A DNA stretch of 8,728 bases from an uncultured Oscillospiraceae bacterium (lineage in GTDB: Bacteria; Bacillota; Clostridia; Oscillospirales; Oscillospiraceae), in the NCBI GenBank assembly GCA_910587785.1, contig CAJUOA010000118.1, positions 1-8,728 of the forward strand, written 5' to 3'. Position numbers and translations under genes: made by a program. Numbering within the stretch: the stretch's first letter is position 1; each line of letters opens with the position of its first letter. The notes below the pieces were generated by a model. It was given only the letters and a program-made list of their open reading frames with translations, searched no databases and was not told the DNA's origin. Positions 6,146-8,728 of this stretch are shown here, one piece after another.

Positions 6146-7003
6146 ATGGCAGTAAAACTCCAAAACCTCCACACCCACACCGTCTTCGGGGACGGACAGA
6201 ACACGGCGGAGGAGATGGTCCGCGCCGCCATCGCCGCCGGGTGCGGCTCCCTGGGCTTCTCCGAGCACAGCCGGATGCCCGCCGCCGTGGCCAGCGGCTG
6301 GTGCATGACGGAGGCGGAGGAATCCGCCTACCGGCAGGAGGTCCTGCGCCTGCGGGAGGCCTATGCCGGGCAGATCGACCTCTTTCTCGGCCTGGAGCGG
6401 GACCTGGACGCCCTGCCCTCGCCGGAGCCCTACGAGTACCTCATCGGCTCTGTCCACGGCGTGTGGCGCAGCGGGGTGTACCTGCCTGTGGACGCCAGTC
6501 AGGCGGAGTTCTGCCGGGCTGTCCGGGAGCGGTACGCGGGGGACTACTTCGCTTTCATCCGGGACTACTACCAGCGTGAGGCGTCGGTGGTCCTCTCCAC
6601 CCGGTGTCAGATCGTGGGGCACTTTGACCTGGTGGCCAAGTTCAACGAGGGCGGCTGTCTCTTTGACGAGGCGGACCCCCGCTGCCGGGACGCGTCCCTG
6701 GGGGCCCTGGAGGCCCTCTCGAAGCAGGACGTGGTCTTTGAGATCAACACCGGGGCCATGTCCCGGAACTGCCGCACAGTGCCCTATCCGTCGGACGTTC
6801 TCCTGCGCTCGCTGAGGGACTTCGGAGGCCGCGTCTGCATCTCCAGCGACAGCCACAGCGCCTCGACCATCACCCACGGCTTCGCCCAGGCGGCGGAGCT
6901 GGCCCTCTCCTGCGGCTTCCGGGAGACGTATCTGCTGGCCAGGGACGGCTTCCACGCCGTTGGCCTGGAGGAGTTCCGGGACGAGGCCAAGCGCCGGGCG
7001 TAA
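6146..7003 (+). CDS. PHP-domain phosphatase, HisJ-like (histidinol-phosphatase family)
   Basis: A 285-residue protein of the PHP metal-dependent phosphoesterase superfamily, close in length to histidinol-phosphatase HisJ of Bacillus. All metal-site motifs are visible: HTH at 9-11, SEHS at 39-42, GLE with Glu84, GSVH with His104, VGHFDL with His159, EINTGA with Glu199, and SSDSHS with Asp235 and His237. HisJ removes phosphate from L-histidinol phosphate, the next-to-last step of histidine synthesis, in the cytoplasm. ATG 6146 has GGAGG eight bases upstream. The gene stands alone: no other his gene is in the window, it has its own consensus promoter, and a terminator follows. A dispersed his gene is normal in Firmicutes, but another phosphate ester could be the substrate. 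No key residue seems missing. Confidence 0.82.
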   Translation: MAVKLQNLHTHTVFGDGQNTAEEMVRAAIAAGCGSLGFSEHSRMPAAVASGWCMTEAEESAYRQEVLRLREAYAGQIDLFLGLERDLDALPSPEPYEYLIGSVHGVWRSGVYLPVDASQAEFCRAVRERYAGDYFAFIRDYYQREASVVLSTRCQIVGHFDLVAKFNEGGCLFDEADPRCRDASLGALEALSKQDVVFEINTGAMSRNCRTVPYPSDVLLRSLRDFGGRVCISSDSHSASTITHGFAQAAELALSCGFRETYLLARDGFHAVGLEEFRDEAKRRA

Positions 7004-7023
7004 GCGGCCCCGCTCCAGCAAAA

Positions 7024-7053
7024 AAGCCTGCCGGGCACATCCGGCAGGCTTTC
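7024..7053. terminator. Bidirectional intrinsic terminator
   Basis: A 12-bp perfect stem (AAAGCCTGCCGG, 7024-7035 with 7042-7053) with a 6-base loop lies between two convergent genes. On the minus strand it runs into TTTTTT, a strong terminator for the small membrane protein gene. On the plus strand it is followed by CTGCTATTTTC, enough to end the PHP gene transcript. Confidence 0.88.
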
Positions 7054-7055
7054 TG

Positions 7056-7244
7056 CTATTTTCTGCGAAACCGCTTGCTCTTGTTAATGCAGACGATGCC
7101 GCCCGCCGCCGCCGCGGCCAGGAGGCCCATCCCGGTCCACATCAGGTCCGCACCCTTGCCCCGGCAGAGGGCGGCCCCGAAGAAGACCCCTGGGAGCAGA
7201 AAGGCGTTCATGACGGCAAAGATTGCGATCTGTTCTCTGCTCAT
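7056..7244 (-). CDS. Small two-helix membrane protein, function unknown
   Basis: A 62-residue protein with two hydrophobic segments, about residues 6-27 and 35-53, joined by a short RGKGAD loop and ending in a very basic tail KSKRFRRK. This suggests a helical hairpin with both ends in the cytoplasm. I chose ATG 7244 because AAAGGAG lies seven bases before it; the in-frame ATG at 7265 would start upstream of that ribosome site. The gene has its own promoter and a strong terminator, so it is probably a real single-gene unit. It is divergent from the GAF/PAS sensor gene, and the two promoters share an octamer. I do not recognise the family and assign no function. Confidence 0.7.
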   Translation of the reverse strand: MSREQIAIFAVMNAFLLPGVFFGAALCRGKGADLMWTGMGLLAAAAAGGIVCINKSKRFRRK

Positions 7245-7274
7245 AGCGCGACTCCTTTCAAGCACGTATTTTTT

Positions 7275-7304
7275 AGTTTAACATACCACCGGTATTGCTG
7301 TCAA
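7275..7304 (-). promoter_or_regulatory. Promoter of the small membrane protein gene
   Basis: Minus strand: perfect TTGACA (7299-7304), an 18-base spacer, then TAAACT (7275-7280; 4 of 6 to consensus). The spacer contains CCGGTGGT. Confidence 0.6.
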
Positions 7305-7337
7305 CCATGGAAAATATTGATTGCACGCTCCGGTGGT
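7285..7337. promoter_or_regulatory. Inverted CCGGTGGT octamers within two divergent promoters
   Basis: ACCACCGG (7285-7292) and CCGGTGGT (7330-7337) are exact inverses, centres 45 bases apart. Each lies between the -35 and -10 of one divergent promoter. Read in each promoter's own direction the match extends to CCGGTGGT(A/T)TGT. A spacer location would let a single regulator act on both genes, as MerR-type proteins or repressors do. Confidence 0.45.
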
Positions 7338-7349
7338 TTGTGGTATAAT
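7321..7349 (+). promoter_or_regulatory. Promoter of the GAF/PAS sensor gene
   Basis: TATAAT (7344-7349) is preceded by TGG, an extended -10. A weak -35, TTGCAC (7321-7326), lies at 17 bases. The expected start point is near 7356, 37 bases before the start codon. Confidence 0.65.
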
Positions 7350-7392
7350 CTGGAATAAGACAGCGGAACTGGAAGAAGGAGGGGTGCGGCCC

Positions 7393-8728
7393 ATGGGGAT
7401 CGTCACCAGAGTGGATGCAGACATCCAGCACTATTTTCAAGTGATCCTGGAGCAGGACCATGTGGAGGAGGGAGATATCCAGCGCCTGCTGGACGCGTAC
7501 CGTGAGAAATTCGAGGTGGACTTCGTCTATGTAGGGGAGGTCCTAGTGGACCGCAAGGGGCTCTTTTTCACCCATGTGAGTGCCTCCTGCCCCCGGTATA
7601 ACCTCCTGGGGAGGTCCCACGCCTTCCGGGAGGACTGGGAGAGCGCTGCCGCCTACGACGCGGAGGGCCTCAGCGAGGAGAGCCTGGACGGCAGCGCCGC
7701 CGCCCCGGACAAGAGCCTCCTCCACTACGCGATCATCCGCCTGGGGGAGTACGACGGCAGCATCGGCATGATCGACTTCCACCGCCGCCGCCAGTGGACA
7801 GCAGAGGAGCGCACCGCCGTGCAGAAGCTGGGCCGGGTGCTGCGCCATGTGCTGTACGTGGAGCGGGGGAGGAAGGTCAGCGCCGCAGAGCAGCTCCGCC
7901 TCAGCCGCCAGAGCGACGCCCTGGAGGCCGTCTTCGCCAGCGCCGACTGCGGCATCATGCGCCACAGCGCGGAGGGGGAGCTCATCAGCATCAACCGCGC
8001 CGCCCTGGACATCCTGGGCTACGAGAACGAGGAGGAGCTGGAGGGGGATTTTGACCTCATCGCCGGCAGTGTCCTGGACGAGGACAAGCCCCGCCTGCGC
8101 TCCGACATCCGGGGGCTGCAAGCCGTGGGAGACAGCGCCGGTATGAGCTACCGGGTCCTCCACAAGGACGGCGCCGTCCTCAATGTTGTGGGCAGTGTCA
8201 AGCTGCTGGAGGAGGACGGGGTCCGCTTCTACCAGCGCTTCCTCATCGACTGCACCGCCCAGCGGGCCCGGGAGGAGCGGGAGCTGCGCCGGGAAAAGCG
8301 CCGGCAGGAGGAGATGATCCGGGCCCTCAGCGTGGACTTCGGCAGCGTCTACTTCGTGGACCTGGACACCGGTATGGCTGTGCCCTACCGGATGAACGAG
8401 GACATCAAGCAGCGCTTCGGCGATATCTTCGTGGGGGAAATCTCCCTGAAGGACAGCGTGGAGCTCTACATCAATGCTGTTGTTTACGAGCCGGACAGGG
8501 AGATTCTGCGCCAGGGGGCGAGTATTGAGACCTTGACCGCAGAGCTTGCGGAGCGGGCCTCCTGCTACACCACCTACCGCACGTGCCGGAACGGAGTGAT
8601 CGAGTACTTCCAGATGAAGGCCGCCCGGGCCGGTGCCTGGGCGGAGACCCACCGGGCGGTGCTGGGCTTCCGGAGCGTGGACGAGGAGATCCGCCACGAG
8701 ATGTCCCAGAAGAAGCTGGTGGGGGACG
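7393..8728 (+). CDS. Sensory signal-transduction protein, GAF-like plus two PAS-like domains (3' end outside window)
   Basis: The frame is open from ATG 7393 to the window end (445 codons), with AAGGAGG ten bases before the start. Residues 1-165 resemble a GAF-type sensor: FVYVGEVL near 44-51, and a final WTAEERTAVQKLGRVLRHVL helix leading into a linker. Residues about 177-289 form a PAS domain (LEAVFASADCGI, then INRAALDILGYENEEEL, and YRVLHKDGAVLNV). A charged Arg/Glu helix at 289-305 is probably a coiled-coil signalling linker. Residues 305-437 form a second PAS-like module beginning IRALSVDFGSVYFVDLDTG and ending LGFRSVDEEIRHE. In clostridial proteins that module typically sits before a GGDEF, EAL or histidine-kinase output domain, so I expect one of these beyond the window. 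No membrane segment is seen, so it is probably a cytoplasmic sensor. The output type cannot be decided here. Confidence 0.75.
   Translation, partial: MGIVTRVDADIQHYFQVILEQDHVEEGDIQRLLDAYREKFEVDFVYVGEVLVDRKGLFFTHVSASCPRYNLLGRSHAFREDWESAAAYDAEGLSEESLDGSAAAPDKSLLHYAIIRLGEYDGSIGMIDFHRRRQWTAEERTAVQKLGRVLRHVLYVERGRKVSAAEQLRLSRQSDALEAVFASADCGIMRHSAEGELISINRAALDILGYENEEELEGDFDLIAGSVLDEDKPRLRSDIRGLQAVGDSAGMSYRVLHKDGAVLNVVGSVKLLEEDGVRFYQRFLIDCTAQRAREERELRREKRRQEEMIRALSVDFGSVYFVDLDTGMAVPYRMNEDIKQRFGDIFVGEISLKDSVELYINAVVYEPDREILRQGASIETLTAELAERASCYTTYRTCRNGVIEYFQMKAARAGAWAETHRAVLGFRSVDEEIRHEMSQKKLVGD

Noticed and set aside
6056..7021. 321-codon minus-strand open frame opposite the PHP gene
   Set aside because: Antisense shadow; the plus frame holds every PHP metal motif and has promoter, ribosome site and terminator.
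7245..7265. Seven-codon upstream start of the small membrane protein (ATG 7265)
   Set aside because: The AAAGGAG ribosome site lies downstream of this ATG and is correctly placed for ATG 7244.
7543..8697. 384-codon minus-strand open frame opposite the GAF/PAS gene
   Set aside because: Shadow of the plus-strand gene: Ala/Val/His/Leu-rich with no recognisable domain, while the plus frame has clear PAS motifs, a promoter and a ribosome site.

Overview
The window looks like chromosome from a high-GC, Gram-positive gut Firmicute (Clostridia, perhaps Oscillospiraceae). The signs are strong AGGAGG-type ribosome binding sites, a lipoprotein-anchored sugar-binding protein, sigma-70/A-type promoters, GC-rich codon use, and an intergenic multi-hairpin repeat of a kind I associate with that family. 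Placement is inference from style; there is no rRNA or other marker gene.

Left edge (1 to about 790): the 3' end of an FtsX-type ABC permease with clearly lower GC (two sampled lines at 42-45%, against 57% in a sampled mglC line), a strong hairpin, then a decayed C-terminal remnant of a large serine recombinase carrying frame lesions. This reads as the worn end of an integrated element lying against native chromosome.

Centre (792 to 5835, all on the minus strand): a galactose-type (Mgl) sugar ABC importer. Transcription order is an AraC-family regulator, then mglB (lipoprotein binding protein), mglA (double ATPase) and mglC (permease). mglB has its own promoter. The mglB-mglA gap holds an RNA stem just after mglB and a run of hairpins before mglA, which fits higher expression of the binding protein than of the membrane parts. 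A minus-strand terminator after mglC lies at the tail of the recombinase remnant. The regulator very probably senses a sugar or related signal and controls mglBAC.

Right part (5836 to 8728): a 310-base intergenic region with divergent promoters, one for the regulator and one consensus promoter (TTGACA-17-TATAAT) for a stand-alone PHP-family phosphatase like histidinol-phosphatase HisJ. A bidirectional terminator separates that gene from a convergent small two-helix membrane protein. This small gene is divergent from a large sensory protein (GAF-like region plus two PAS-like domains) that runs off the window. The two divergent promoters carry the same CCGGTGGT octamer within their -35/-10 spacers.

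I see no CRISPR array, tRNA, rRNA or recognisable defence system. The most unusual items are the eroded element end, the hairpin cluster within the mgl operon, the altered ligand-site residues of MglB and the paired octamers in the divergent promoters. Nothing here is clearly an undescribed system.
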